Below the pieces are notes generated by a model, which saw nothing but the letters and a program-made list of their open reading frames with translations, was not told where the DNA came from and did not search any database. A program made the translations under genes and the position numbers. A DNA stretch of 64,000 nucleotides from Bradyrhizobium sp. CB1717 (GTDB taxonomy: Bacteria; Pseudomonadota; Alphaproteobacteria; Rhizobiales; Xanthobacteraceae), in assembly GCF_029714325.1 (NCBI RefSeq), contig NZ_CP121666.1, positions 9,168,582-9,232,581 on the forward strand, given 5' to 3'. Numbering within the stretch: the first letter of the stretch is position 1; each line of letters begins with the position of its first letter. Positions 18,592-27,271 of this stretch are shown here, piece after piece.

Positions 18592-19902
18592 ATGAGTGAA
18601 GCGATCTCGGTCCATCAGCTTCAGACGAGACAGCCCTCGCACGTCACGGTCGCCACCGCGAGCCTGATCGGCACGGCGATCGAGTGGTACGACTTCTTCC
18701 TCTACGGCACCGCCGCGGCGCTGATCTTCAACAAGCTGTTCTTTCCGACCTTCGACCCGATGATGGGAACGCTGCTGGCGTTCGCGACCTACGCGCTCGG
18801 CTTCATCGCGCGCCCGCTCGGCGGCGTCGTGTTCGGGCACTACGGCGACAAGATCGGCCGCAAGACCATGCTCTATCTGACGCTGCTGATCATGGGCGCG
18901 GCGACGGCGGCGATCGGCTTCCTGCCGACCTACGAGACCGCTGGCATCTGGGCCGCGATCCTGCTCGTCACCTGCCGGCTGATCCAGGGCTTTGGCCTTG
19001 GCGGCGAATGGGGCGGCGCGGTGCTGATGGCGGTCGAGCACGCGCCCGCAGACAGACGCGGCTTTTACGGCAGCTGGCCGCAGCTCGGCGCCCCGCTCGG
19101 CCTCGTGCTCGGCACGCTGGTGTTCTCGGTGGTGTCGGCGCTGCTGACCGACGCGCAGCTCTATGCCTGGGGCTGGCGCATTCCGTTCCTGTTCTCGATC
19201 GCGCTGGTGCTGGTCGGGCTGTGGATCCGCTTCACCATCGCGGAATCGCCGGAGTTCCAGAAGGTCAAGGACACCAAGCAGGAAGTGAAGATGCCGATCC
19301 TCGAAGCGATCAGGATGTATCCCAAGAACATCCTGCTCGCGATGGGCGCGCGCTTCGCCGAGAACGGCTTCTTCTACATCTACGCGACCTTCGTGCTCGC
19401 CTATGCCACGCAAACGCTCGGCATGAACAAGCAGGACATGCTCAACGGCGTGCTGATCGGCGCGGCGATCGAGACCTTCACCATCCCCGCCTTCGGCGCG
19501 CTCTCCGACCGGCTCGGGCGGCGGCCGATCTACATCTTCGGCGCGGTGTTCTCGGCGCTGATGTCGTTCCCGCTGTTCATGCTGCTTGCGACCAAGAACG
19601 CGCAATACGCCTGGATCGCGATCGTGCTCGGTCTCGCCGTCGGCCATGCCGCGATGTACGGGCCGCAGGCGAGCTTCCTGTCGGAGCTTTTCGGCACCAA
19701 GGTGCGCTATAGCGGCGTCTCGCTCGGCTACAACCTCGCCTCGATCTTTGCCGGCGCGCTGTCGCCGCTGATCGCGACGGGGTTGATGACGGCCTATGCG
19801 CCGGCGACCTGGCCGATCTCGCTCTACATGATCGCACTGGCGCTCATCACGATCGTCTCGGTCTATTTCGCCACCGAAACCCGCAAGGTCGCCCAGCCCT
19901 GA
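18592..19902 (+). CDS. MHS-family MFS symporter (organic acid/osmolyte:H+)
   Basis: A 436-residue, 12-helix transporter of the metabolite:H+ symporter family. The first helix begins ASLIGTAIEWYDFFLYG, a hallmark of the family (ShiA, ProP, KgtP), and GHYGDKIGRK is the conserved loop. It should import a small carboxylate or zwitterion across the inner membrane. The ATG at 18592 follows GGGAGGACGCAAG. It is the first gene after the sigma-54 promoter and is followed by a CoA-transferase gene, which suggests that the imported compound is activated to a CoA thioester. The exact substrate is not readable. Confidence 0.9.
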   Translation: MSEAISVHQLQTRQPSHVTVATASLIGTAIEWYDFFLYGTAAALIFNKLFFPTFDPMMGTLLAFATYALGFIARPLGGVVFGHYGDKIGRKTMLYLTLLIMGAATAAIGFLPTYETAGIWAAILLVTCRLIQGFGLGGEWGGAVLMAVEHAPADRRGFYGSWPQLGAPLGLVLGTLVFSVVSALLTDAQLYAWGWRIPFLFSIALVLVGLWIRFTIAESPEFQKVKDTKQEVKMPILEAIRMYPKNILLAMGARFAENGFFYIYATFVLAYATQTLGMNKQDMLNGVLIGAAIETFTIPAFGALSDRLGRRPIYIFGAVFSALMSFPLFMLLATKNAQYAWIAIVLGLAVGHAAMYGPQASFLSELFGTKVRYSGVSLGYNLASIFAGALSPLIATGLMTAYAPATWPISLYMIALALITIVSVYFATETRKVAQP

Positions 19903-19931
19903 ACGGGCTGAATGCGCCCCTCCGCGACGCC

Positions 19932-19956
19932 GGAGCGGCTGGTCGCCAGCCGCTCC
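19932..19956 (+). promoter_or_regulatory. Intercistronic RNA hairpin
   Basis: GGAGCGGCTGG and CCAGCCGCTCC form a perfect 11-bp stem around a three-base loop (TCG) in the 123-bp gap between the MHS transporter and CoA-transferase genes. No T-run follows, so it is more likely to affect mRNA processing or stability than to terminate fully. Confidence 0.6.
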
Positions 19957-20025
19957 ACGCGATACGAATAGAGGCAAGCGAGAAGAACCGGCATGCGGTC
20001 CGCAACAGACATAGGAGGGAATGCC

Positions 20026-22062
20026 ATGAGCCAGCATCCTGCCTTGCCCTATTTGCGCAACGCCGAGAAGGGCAAAGTCGTCACCGCGGCGGAAGCCGTC
20101 ATGCTGATCCGTGACGGCGACACGGTGGCCACCGGCGGCTTCGTCGGCATCGGCTTTGCCGAGGAGATCGCGATCGCACTGGAGGAGCTCTATCTCTCCA
20201 ACGAGGGCGATGCGCCCTACACGCAAGGCAAGCCGCGCAACCTGACGCTGGTCTATGCGGCCGGCCAGGGCGACGGCAAGCACCGCGGCCTCAATCATTT
20301 GGCGCATGAAGGCCTGGTCCGGCGCGTGATCGGCGGGCATTGGGGCCTTGCGCCAAAACTGCAGCAGCTCGCGATCGCCAACCAGATCGAGGCCTATAAT
20401 CTGCCGCAGGGCGTGATCACCCACCTGTTCCGCGACATCGCGGCGCGCCGGCCCGGCCACATCACCCGCGTCGGCATGGGCACCTTCGTCGATCCCCGGC
20501 ACGGCGGCGGCAAGCTGAATGCGCGCACCACCGAGGACATGGTGGAGCTGATCACGCTGCGCGGCGAAGAGTGCCTGCTGTACAAGACGTTCCCGATCAA
20601 TGTCGGGATCATCCGCGCCACCACAGGGGATCCCGACGGCAACCTCACCATGGAGAAAGAGGCGCTGACGCTGGAGGCGCTCGCCATCGCCATGGCGGCG
20701 CATAATTCCGGCGGCATCGTCATCGCCCAGGTCGAGCGCGTCGCCGAGAGCGGCAGCCTCAATCCGCGCCAGGTCAAGATCCCCGGCATCCTCGTCGACT
20801 GCGTCGTGGTGGCGAGACCCGAGAACCACTGGCAGACCTTCGGCACGCAATACAATCCCGCCTTCAGCAGCGAGATCCGGGTCCGCGCCGCCTCCCTGCC
20901 GGTGATGCCGGTCAGCGAGCGCAAGATCATCGCCCGGCGCGCCGCCCTGGAGCTCAAGGCCAACAGCGTCGTCAATCTCGGCATCGGCATGCCCGAGGGC
21001 ATCGCTTCGGTCGCCAATGAAGAGCGGATCATCGACCTCATCACGCTGACGGCGGAGCCGGGCGTGATCGGCGGCATCCCGGCAAGCGGCATCGATTTCG
21101 GCGCGGCGATCAACACGCAGGCGGTGATCGACCAGCCCAATCAGTTCGATTTCTACGACGGCGGCGGCCTGGATGCCGCGTTCCTCGGCCTCGCCCAGGT
21201 CGACCGTGCCGGCAATCTCAATGTCAGCAAGTTCGGGCCGAAGCTTGCCGGCGCCGGCGGCTTCATCAACATCAGCCAGAACGCCAAGGAGGTCGTGTTC
21301 GTCGGTACCTTCGGCGCGGGCAAGCAGCGCGTCGCGGTGACTGACGGCAAGCTCGCCATCCTCGACGAAGCAAAGTCGCGCAAATTCGTCGACAAGGTCG
21401 AGCACGTCACCTTCAGCGGCCCGTTCGCCGCCGCGCGCAAGCAACGCACGCTCTATGTCACCGAACGCTGCGTGCTCGAGCTCAGGCCCGATGGGCTCGA
21501 GCTCACCGAAGTCGCGCCCGGCATCGACATCGAGCGCGACATCCTGCGCCTGATGGATTTCAAGCCGCTGATCCCGCGCGACCCTGCCCTGATGGACGCC
21601 CGCATCTTCCGCGACGGCCCCATGGATCTGCGCGAGCGCCTGCTCACCATCCCGCTCGACCAGCGCTTCACACTGGACGAGCAGCAGAACCTGTTCTTCG
21701 TCAATCTGGAGCGCTATCCGCTGCGCAGCAAGGCGGAGATCGATACCATCGCAGCCATCGTCGAGGCGAAGCTCGCGCCGCTCGGCCGCCGGGTCTACGC
21801 CATCGTCAATTATGACAACTTTTCCATCCTGCCGGAGCTGATGGACGATTATTCGGCCATGGTGCGCGGCCTGGTCGACCGTTTCTATTCCGGGGTGTCG
21901 CGCTACACCACGTCGGGCTTCCTGCGCATCAAGCTCGGCGAAGCCCTGGAGAAGCGCGGCGTCGCGCCGCATATTTTCGAGAGCGCGGAGGAGGCGCAAT
22001 CGGATCGACGTCAGGCCGAGGGGGCCGACGTATCGCACACCATGCGGCAAGCCCAAAAATGA
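20026..22062 (+). CDS. Fused alpha/beta acyl-CoA:acetate/3-ketoacid CoA-transferase (YdiF-like)
   Basis: A 678-residue family I CoA-transferase in which both halves are fused. The N-terminal half starts with a strand/loop [19 protein letters not shown]. The second half has [15 protein letters not shown] and the catalytic Glu at about residue 344 in [10 protein letters not shown]. The length and the extra C-terminal extension (about 520-678) match YdiF/propionate-CoA-transferase-like enzymes. It would transfer CoA between acyl-CoA and a free carboxylate such as a short-chain or 3-keto acid. ATG 20026 follows AGGAGGGA. It lies between an organic-acid symporter gene and an ABC importer set, consistent with activation of the imported acid. 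Confidence 0.9.
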   Translation: MSQHPALPYLRNAEKGKVVTAAEAVMLIRDGDTVATGGFVGIGFAEEIAIALEELYLSNEGDAPYTQGKPRNLTLVYAAGQGDGKHRGLNHLAHEGLVRRVIGGHWGLAPKLQQLAIANQIEAYNLPQGVITHLFRDIAARRPGHITRVGMGTFVDPRHGGGKLNARTTEDMVELITLRGEECLLYKTFPINVGIIRATTGDPDGNLTMEKEALTLEALAIAMAAHNSGGIVIAQVERVAESGSLNPRQVKIPGILVDCVVVARPENHWQTFGTQYNPAFSSEIRVRAASLPVMPVSERKIIARRAALELKANSVVNLGIGMPEGIASVANEERIIDLITLTAEPGVIGGIPASGIDFGAAINTQAVIDQPNQFDFYDGGGLDAAFLGLAQVDRAGNLNVSKFGPKLAGAGGFINISQNAKEVVFVGTFGAGKQRVAVTDGKLAILDEAKSRKFVDKVEHVTFSGPFAAARKQRTLYVTERCVLELRPDGLELTEVAPGIDIERDILRLMDFKPLIPRDPALMDARIFRDGPMDLRERLLTIPLDQRFTLDEQQNLFFVNLERYPLRSKAEIDTIAAIVEAKLAPLGRRVYAIVNYDNFSILPELMDDYSAMVRGLVDRFYSGVSRYTTSGFLRIKLGEALEKRGVAPHIFESAEEAQSDRRQAEGADVSHTMRQAQK

Positions 22063-22167
22063 TGCAGGCTCGAAAGGCCGACGCGCTCGGCCGGAGGTTC
22101 AATTGCAATGTTCGTAGTGTTGTGCAAATCGCTGTTGCCGAGAAACTTTGAATCAGGAGGGACCATC

Positions 22168-23352
22168 GTGCGTCGATCATTCATCATAACAACAACCATC
22201 CTCGCCCTCGCCGCGAGTACCTCCGCACAGGCCGACGATCTCAAGGTCGCGCTGATCTACGGCAAGACCGGTCCGCTGGAAGCCTATGCCAAGCAGACCG
22301 AGACCGGCCTGCAGATGGGTTTTGAATACGCCACCAAGGGCACCATGACGCTCGACGGTCGCAAGATCGTCGTCATCACCAAGGACGACCAGGGCAAGCC
22401 GGACCTGTCCAAGGCCGCGCTCGCGGAAGCCTATCAGGACGACAAGGCCGACATCGCCATCGGCACGACCTCGTCGGCTGCGGCGCTGGCGATTCTTCCG
22501 GTCGCCGAGGAGAACAAGAAGATCCTGATCGTCGAGCCCGCCGTCGCGGACCAGATTACCGGCGAGAAATGGAATCGCTACATCTTCCGCACCGCGCGCA
22601 ATTCGTCGCAGGACGCGATCTCCAACGCGGTCGCGATCGGCAAGCAGGGCGTCACCGTCGCGACGCTGGCACAGGACTACGCCTTCGGCCGCGACGGCGT
22701 CGCCGCCTTCAAGGAGGCGCTGGCCAAGACCGGCGCGACGCTGGCTGCGGAAGAATATGCGCCGACCTCGACCACCGACTTCACCGCGGTCGGCCAGCGC
22801 CTGTTCGACGCGTTGAAGGACAAGCCGGGCCGCAAGGTGATCTGGGTGATCTGGGCCGGCGCCGGCAATCCGCTGGCAAAGCTTCAGGACATGGATCCGA
22901 AGCGTTACGGCATCGAGCTGTCCACCGGCGGCAACATCCTGCCCGCGCTCGCCGCCTATAAGGGCCTGCCCGGCATGGAAGGCGCGACCTATTACTACTA
23001 TGAGATCCCGAAGAATCCGGTGAACGACTGGCTGGTCGCCGAGCACCAGAAGCGCTTCAAAACTCCGCCGGACTTCTTCACCGCGGGCGGCTTCGCCGCC
23101 GCGATGTCCGTCGTCGCCGCCGTCACCAAGGCGAAGTCGACCGACACCGAGAAGCTGATCAGCGCGATGGAAGGCCTGGAGTTCGACACGCCGAAGGGCA
23201 AGATGGTGTTCCGCAAAGAAGACCATCAGGCGCTGCAGAGCATGTATCACTTCAAGGTCAAGGTCGATCCGAACGTCGCTTGGGCCGTGCTCGAGCCGGT
23301 GCGCGAGCTGAAGATCGAGGACATGGACGTCCCGGTCAAGAACAAGCGCTGA
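22168..23352 (+). CDS. ABC transporter periplasmic substrate-binding protein (LivJ type)
   Basis: A 394-residue type I periplasmic binding protein with a Sec signal peptide (RRSFIITTTILALAAST, cleavage after AQA). The first strand DDLKVALIYGKTGPL and the middle TVATLAQDYAFGRDGVAAF are typical of Leu/Ile/Val-type receptors, which in rhizobia also bind aromatic acids, amides and short-chain acids. The GTG at 22168 follows AGGAGGGACCATC, much better than an upstream ATG at 22108. It heads a five-gene importer set, with ATPases and permeases following. The ligand is unknown. Confidence 0.92.
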   Translation: MRRSFIITTTILALAASTSAQADDLKVALIYGKTGPLEAYAKQTETGLQMGFEYATKGTMTLDGRKIVVITKDDQGKPDLSKAALAEAYQDDKADIAIGTTSSAAALAILPVAEENKKILIVEPAVADQITGEKWNRYIFRTARNSSQDAISNAVAIGKQGVTVATLAQDYAFGRDGVAAFKEALAKTGATLAAEEYAPTSTTDFTAVGQRLFDALKDKPGRKVIWVIWAGAGNPLAKLQDMDPKRYGIELSTGGNILPALAAYKGLPGMEGATYYYYEIPKNPVNDWLVAEHQKRFKTPPDFFTAGGFAAAMSVVAAVTKAKSTDTEKLISAMEGLEFDTPKGKMVFRKEDHQALQSMYHFKVKVDPNVAWAVLEPVRELKIEDMDVPVKNKR

Positions 23353-23365
23353 CGTTTCTTACTTC

Positions 23366-23475
23366 ACCTCCCCCGCTTGCGGGGGGGGGGAGGCCGGGAG
23401 AGGGCTCTCTCCCCTTGGGGGTTCTCGCGTGCGGAAACACCCTCTCCCCACCCCTCCCCCGCAAGCGGGGGAGGG
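23366..23475. repeat. Family E intergenic palindromes inside the ABC gene cluster
   Basis: CTCCCCCGCTTGCGGGGG and CCTCCCCCGCAAGCGGGGGAGG are each palindromic and also pair with each other. They separate the binding-protein gene from the ATPase genes and may reduce downstream expression relative to the binding protein. This is an inference from position. Confidence 0.85.
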
Positions 23476-23523
23476 CGCCCACTGTGATCGCGGATACTTC
23501 CTCATCTCATCATTTGCCAAACA

Positions 23524-24288
23524 ATGACGCTCACCCTCGAAACCCGGGACCTCACCATCCGCTTCGGCGGCCATGTCGCGGTCAACAACGTCACCTGCAC
23601 GTTCCGCCCGGGCGAGCTCACCGCCATCGTCGGGCCGAACGGCGCCGGCAAGACCACCTATTTCAATCTGATCTCGGGCCAGCTCCGCGCATCGAGCGGC
23701 AGCATCCTGTTTGACGGCACCGACATCACCCAGCACTCCGCGCCGCTGCGGACCCGTGCGGGTCTCGGGCGCGCGTTCCAACTGACAAATCTCTTTCCGA
23801 ACCTCACCGTGGAAGAGAACGTCCGCCTCGCGGTGCAGGCGGCGAACGGCACGCATTACGACATGCTGCGGCCCTGGATGGTGCGCGGCGACCTGATCGC
23901 ACGTGCCGACGCCATCCTCGACCAGGTCGCACTCGGCAATCGCCGCGGCGTTGCCGCAACCGCGCTGTCGCATGGCGACCAGCGCAAGCTCGAGGTCGCG
24001 CTGATGATCGCGCTGGAGCCGAAGGTGTTCATGTTCGACGAGCCGACGGCCGGCATGAGCATCGACGAAGTGCCTGTTGTCCTCAACCTCATCGCGCAGC
24101 TCAAGCAGGACGAGAGCAAGATCATCCTGCTGGTCGAGCACAAGATGGACGTGGTGCGCTCGCTCGCCGACCGCATCATCGTGCTGCATAACGGACAACT
24201 TGTTGCAGATGGCCCGCCTGCCGAGGTGATTGCCTCGCCGATCGTGCAGGAGGCCTATCTCGGCGTTGCACCGAAGAGCGCAGCATGA
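23524..24288 (+). CDS. ABC transporter ATPase (LivG type)
   Basis: A 254-residue ATP-binding subunit of a LIV-type importer. Walker A GPNGAGKTT lies near residue 39, the signature reads LSHGDQRKLE, and Walker B VFMFDEPTAGMS is followed by the switch His in LLVEHKMDVV. LSHGDQ is the usual LivG/UrtD variant of LSGGQ. Its stop overlaps the next ATPase start by ATGA, so translation of the two is probably coupled. Confidence 0.93.
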   Translation: MTLTLETRDLTIRFGGHVAVNNVTCTFRPGELTAIVGPNGAGKTTYFNLISGQLRASSGSILFDGTDITQHSAPLRTRAGLGRAFQLTNLFPNLTVEENVRLAVQAANGTHYDMLRPWMVRGDLIARADAILDQVALGNRRGVAATALSHGDQRKLEVALMIALEPKVFMFDEPTAGMSIDEVPVVLNLIAQLKQDESKIILLVEHKMDVVRSLADRIIVLHNGQLVADGPPAEVIASPIVQEAYLGVAPKSAA

Positions 24289-25007
24289 CCGACCTGCTCA
24301 AACTCTCCGGCGTGCACACCCATATCGGGCGCTATCACATCCTGCAGGGCATCGATCTCGCCGTCCCGCAAGGACAGGTCACGATGCTGCTCGGCCGCAA
24401 CGGTGCCGGCAAGACCACGACGCTGCGCACCATCATGGGGCTGTGGCAGGCGTCCAGCGGTGAGATCAGCCTCGCCGGGATGCGCATCGAAAGCCGCGCC
24501 ACGCCCGACATCGCCCGGCTCGGCGTCGGCTACGTTCCGGAGAGCATGGCCGTGTTCTCCGACCTCACGGTGAAGGAGAATCTCGTGCTGGCGGCCCGCG
24601 ACGGGCCGCTGGACGACACCCAGCTCGACTGGATTTTCGGCTTCTTCCCGGCGCTGCGCCGGTTCTGGCTGTCGCGGGCGGGAAGCCTCTCGGGCGGGCA
24701 GAAACAAATGTTGTCGATCGCGCGCGCCATCATCGAGCCGCGCAAGCTGCTCCTGATCGACGAGCCGACCAAAGGGCTGGCGCCGGCCATCGTGATGGCG
24801 CTGATCGAGTGCTTGAAGGAGATCAAGCGCAAGGGCGCGACGATTCTGCTGGTCGAACAGAATTTCTTTGCCGCCCGCGAGCTCGGCGACAATGTGCTGG
24901 TGATGGACAACGGCACCATCGTCCATCGCGGCGAGATGGCGGCGCTCGCCGCCGACGTGCCGCTGCAGGAGCGGCTGCTCGGCCTGAGCCTGGAGGCACA
25001 TCAGTGA
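24285..25007 (+). CDS. ABC transporter ATPase (LivF type)
   Basis: The second ATP-binding subunit, 240 residues. Walker A GRNGAGKTT, signature LSGGQKQMLS and Walker B LLLIDEPTKGLAP are intact. The Q-loop region IMGLWQAS and the VEQN switch-His equivalent are typical of LivF, where Asn replaces the H-loop His neighbour. It starts inside the stop of the previous gene and its own TGA overlaps a GTG start for the permease that follows, so all four downstream subunits appear translationally coupled. Confidence 0.93.
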   Translation: MTDLLKLSGVHTHIGRYHILQGIDLAVPQGQVTMLLGRNGAGKTTTLRTIMGLWQASSGEISLAGMRIESRATPDIARLGVGYVPESMAVFSDLTVKENLVLAARDGPLDDTQLDWIFGFFPALRRFWLSRAGSLSGGQKQMLSIARAIIEPRKLLLIDEPTKGLAPAIVMALIECLKEIKRKGATILLVEQNFFAARELGDNVLVMDNGTIVHRGEMAALAADVPLQERLLGLSLEAHQ

Positions 25008-26014
25008 CTGACCTTGCCGCAAACGATCCCCTGCCGAAGCCGAAGCGCGACATCGCGCCGGTGCTCCTGCCGATCGCGCTCGCGCTGCTGATGATCCCGC
25101 TGATCGGATCGACTTCTTCCTGGCTGACGCTGACCGCCGCGAGCCTTGCCATGGGCATGATGATCTTCATCATGGCCTCGGGCCTCACGCTGGTGTTCGG
25201 CCTGATGGACGTGCTGAATTTCGGCCACGGCGCCTTCATTGCCGTCGGCGCCTATGTCGCAACCCTGGTGCTGGCGCCGTTCGCGGCGTCGATCCAGGCG
25301 GATTCGCTCTGGATCAACCTTGCGGTGCTGGCCCCGGCCGCGCTGCTGTCGATGGCCGTGTCGGGCGCGCTCGGCCTGGTCGTCGAGCGCGTGCTGATCC
25401 TGCCGGTCTACGGCCAGCATCTGAAGCAGATCCTGATGACGACCGGCGGCCTGATCGTCGCCGAGCAGACGCTCTATGCGCTGTGGGGGCCGCAGATCAT
25501 CCCGATGCCGCTGCCCGCCTCGCTGCGCGGCTCCTTCATCCTCGGCGACGTCGCGATCGCCAAGTACCGCGTGCTGGCGATGCTGATCGGGCTCGCCGTC
25601 TTCATCGCGATCCAGCTCGTGCTCAACCGCACCAAGCTTGGCCTGTTAATCCGCGCCGGCGTCGAGAACCGCGAGATGGTCGAGGCGCTCGGCTATCGCA
25701 TCCGACGCCTGTTCCTCGGCGTGTTCATGACGGGATCGGCGCTGGCCGGCCTCGGCGGCGTGATGTGGGCGCTCTATCGCGAGCAGGTGCACGCCTCCAT
25801 GAGCGACGACCTCACCGTCTTGATCTTCATCGTCGTCATCATCGGCGGCCTCGGGTCGATCGGCGGCTGCTTCATCGGCGCGATCCTCGTGGCCATGGTC
25901 GCCAACTACGGCGGCTTCCTGGTGCCGAAACTCGCCCTCGTCTCCAACATCCTGCTGATGGTCGCCATTCTGATGTGGCGGCCGCGCGGCCTCTATGCGG
26001 TGACCAGCCGATGA
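25004..26014 (+). CDS. ABC transporter permease (LivH type)
   Basis: A 336-residue inner-membrane permease with about eight helices. The conserved LTLVFGLMDVLNFGHGAFIAVGAY and the C-terminal VVIIGGLGSIGG segments identify the LivH branch. The GTG at 25004 overlaps the upstream TGA (GTGA); the open frame upstream of this lies inside the livF-type gene in another frame and is not coding here. A 25-residue soluble N-terminus precedes the first helix. Confidence 0.92.
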   Translation: MTDLAANDPLPKPKRDIAPVLLPIALALLMIPLIGSTSSWLTLTAASLAMGMMIFIMASGLTLVFGLMDVLNFGHGAFIAVGAYVATLVLAPFAASIQADSLWINLAVLAPAALLSMAVSGALGLVVERVLILPVYGQHLKQILMTTGGLIVAEQTLYALWGPQIIPMPLPASLRGSFILGDVAIAKYRVLAMLIGLAVFIAIQLVLNRTKLGLLIRAGVENREMVEALGYRIRRLFLGVFMTGSALAGLGGVMWALYREQVHASMSDDLTVLIFIVVIIGGLGSIGGCFIGAILVAMVANYGGFLVPKLALVSNILLMVAILMWRPRGLYAVTSR

Positions 26015-27096
26015 TGATCCTCTCCGGCGATCCGCCGCGCAGCCGCGTTCTCACGCTCCTCCTCGTCGTCATCATCCTGGCGCTGGCGGCAACGCCGTTC
26101 CTGTTTCCGGGCGCCAAGGCACTGAACGTCGCGGCCAAGATCTGCGTCTTCGCCGCGCTGGTTGCCTCCTACGATTTGCTGCTCGGCTATACCGGCTCGG
26201 TGTCGTTTGCCCACACCATGTTCTACGGCATCGGCAGCTACGCCATCGCGATCGCGCTGTACGGCATGGGCCCGAACTGGGCGGCGGTCGCAACCGGCAT
26301 CGTCACCGGCCTGCCGCTGGCGGCCCTGCTTGCGCTTGCCATCGGCCTGTTCTCGCTGCGGGTCGCCGCGATCTTCTTTGCCATGATCACGCTCGCGGTC
26401 GCCTCCGCCTTCCAGGTGCTGGCCTCGCAGCTCTCATGGCTCACGGGCGGCGAGGACGGGCGCAGCTTCCAGCTCCCCGAACTGCTGCGTCCCGGCACGG
26501 TGTTGATCTCCAAGAACCTGTTCGGCTTCGAGGTCAACGGCCGCATCCTGACCTTCTATCTGGTCTTCGCGATCTCCGCGCTGATGATCCTCGCCTTGCT
26601 GCGGGTGGTGAACTCGCCGTTCGGGCGCGTGCTGCAGGCGATCCGCGAGAACCGGTTTCGCGCCGAGGCGCTCGGCTTCCGCACCGTCTTCCATTTGACT
26701 TACGCCAACTGCCTCGCGGCCCTCGTCGCCGCCAGCGCCGGCATCCTGAACGCATTGTGGCTGCGCTATGCAGGTCCCGACACCTCCCTCAGCTTCTCCA
26801 TCATGCTGGACATCCTGCTGATGGTGGTGATCGGCGGCATGGGGACGATCTACGGCGCGATCATCGGCGCCACCATCTTCATTCTCGCGCAGAACTATCT
26901 GCAGTCGCTGATGGGCGTCGCCTCGAAGGCGGCGTCGGAAGCCGGCCTGCCGCTGCTGCCGGGACTTTTGCATCCCGACCGCTGGCTGCTGTGGCTCGGG
27001 CTGCTCTTCATCGCCAGCGTCTATTTCTTTCCGACCGGCGTGGTCGGACGGCTGCGTCATGGCGGCGGCAAGAACACCGCAGGCGCCTCGCATTAA
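26011..27096 (+). CDS. ABC transporter permease (LivM type)
   Basis: A 361-residue partner permease with about nine helices. LLGYTGSVSFAHTMFYGIGSYA and MVVIGGMGTIYGAIIGA are the typical LivM segments. The ATG at 26011 overlaps the LivH-type stop as ATGA. It ends the importer set; a cyclic-di-GMP gene begins 175 bp later after an inverted repeat. Confidence 0.92.
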   Translation: MMILSGDPPRSRVLTLLLVVIILALAATPFLFPGAKALNVAAKICVFAALVASYDLLLGYTGSVSFAHTMFYGIGSYAIAIALYGMGPNWAAVATGIVTGLPLAALLALAIGLFSLRVAAIFFAMITLAVASAFQVLASQLSWLTGGEDGRSFQLPELLRPGTVLISKNLFGFEVNGRILTFYLVFAISALMILALLRVVNSPFGRVLQAIRENRFRAEALGFRTVFHLTYANCLAALVAASAGILNALWLRYAGPDTSLSFSIMLDILLMVVIGGMGTIYGAIIGATIFILAQNYLQSLMGVASKAASEAGLPLLPGLLHPDRWLLWLGLLFIASVYFFPTGVVGRLRHGGGKNTAGASH

Positions 27097-27200
27097 GCAT
27101 TGATTAATGATGCAGCGCAGCGATTGCCGCGGGCGCAACGCAACTGCGGCGTGCTTCGCGCCTCGCGGCGCGCGGGCGGGACAGCGCAACCGGATTTAAT

Positions 27201-27225
27201 CCTTAGGTAACTGGTTTTCCTAAGG
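27201..27225. promoter_or_regulatory. Inverted repeat before the GGDEF-EAL gene
   Basis: CCTTAGG (27201-27207) and CCTAAGG (27219-27225) flank 11 bases and lie 47 bp before the start of the large GGDEF-EAL gene. It could be a regulator site or a weak terminator for the importer operon; only TTT follows it. Confidence 0.4.
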
Positions 27226-27271
27226 TTTGGGCCATTTGTGCGGTGTATTCGTGTTCCTCCAGGGAGGGGGA

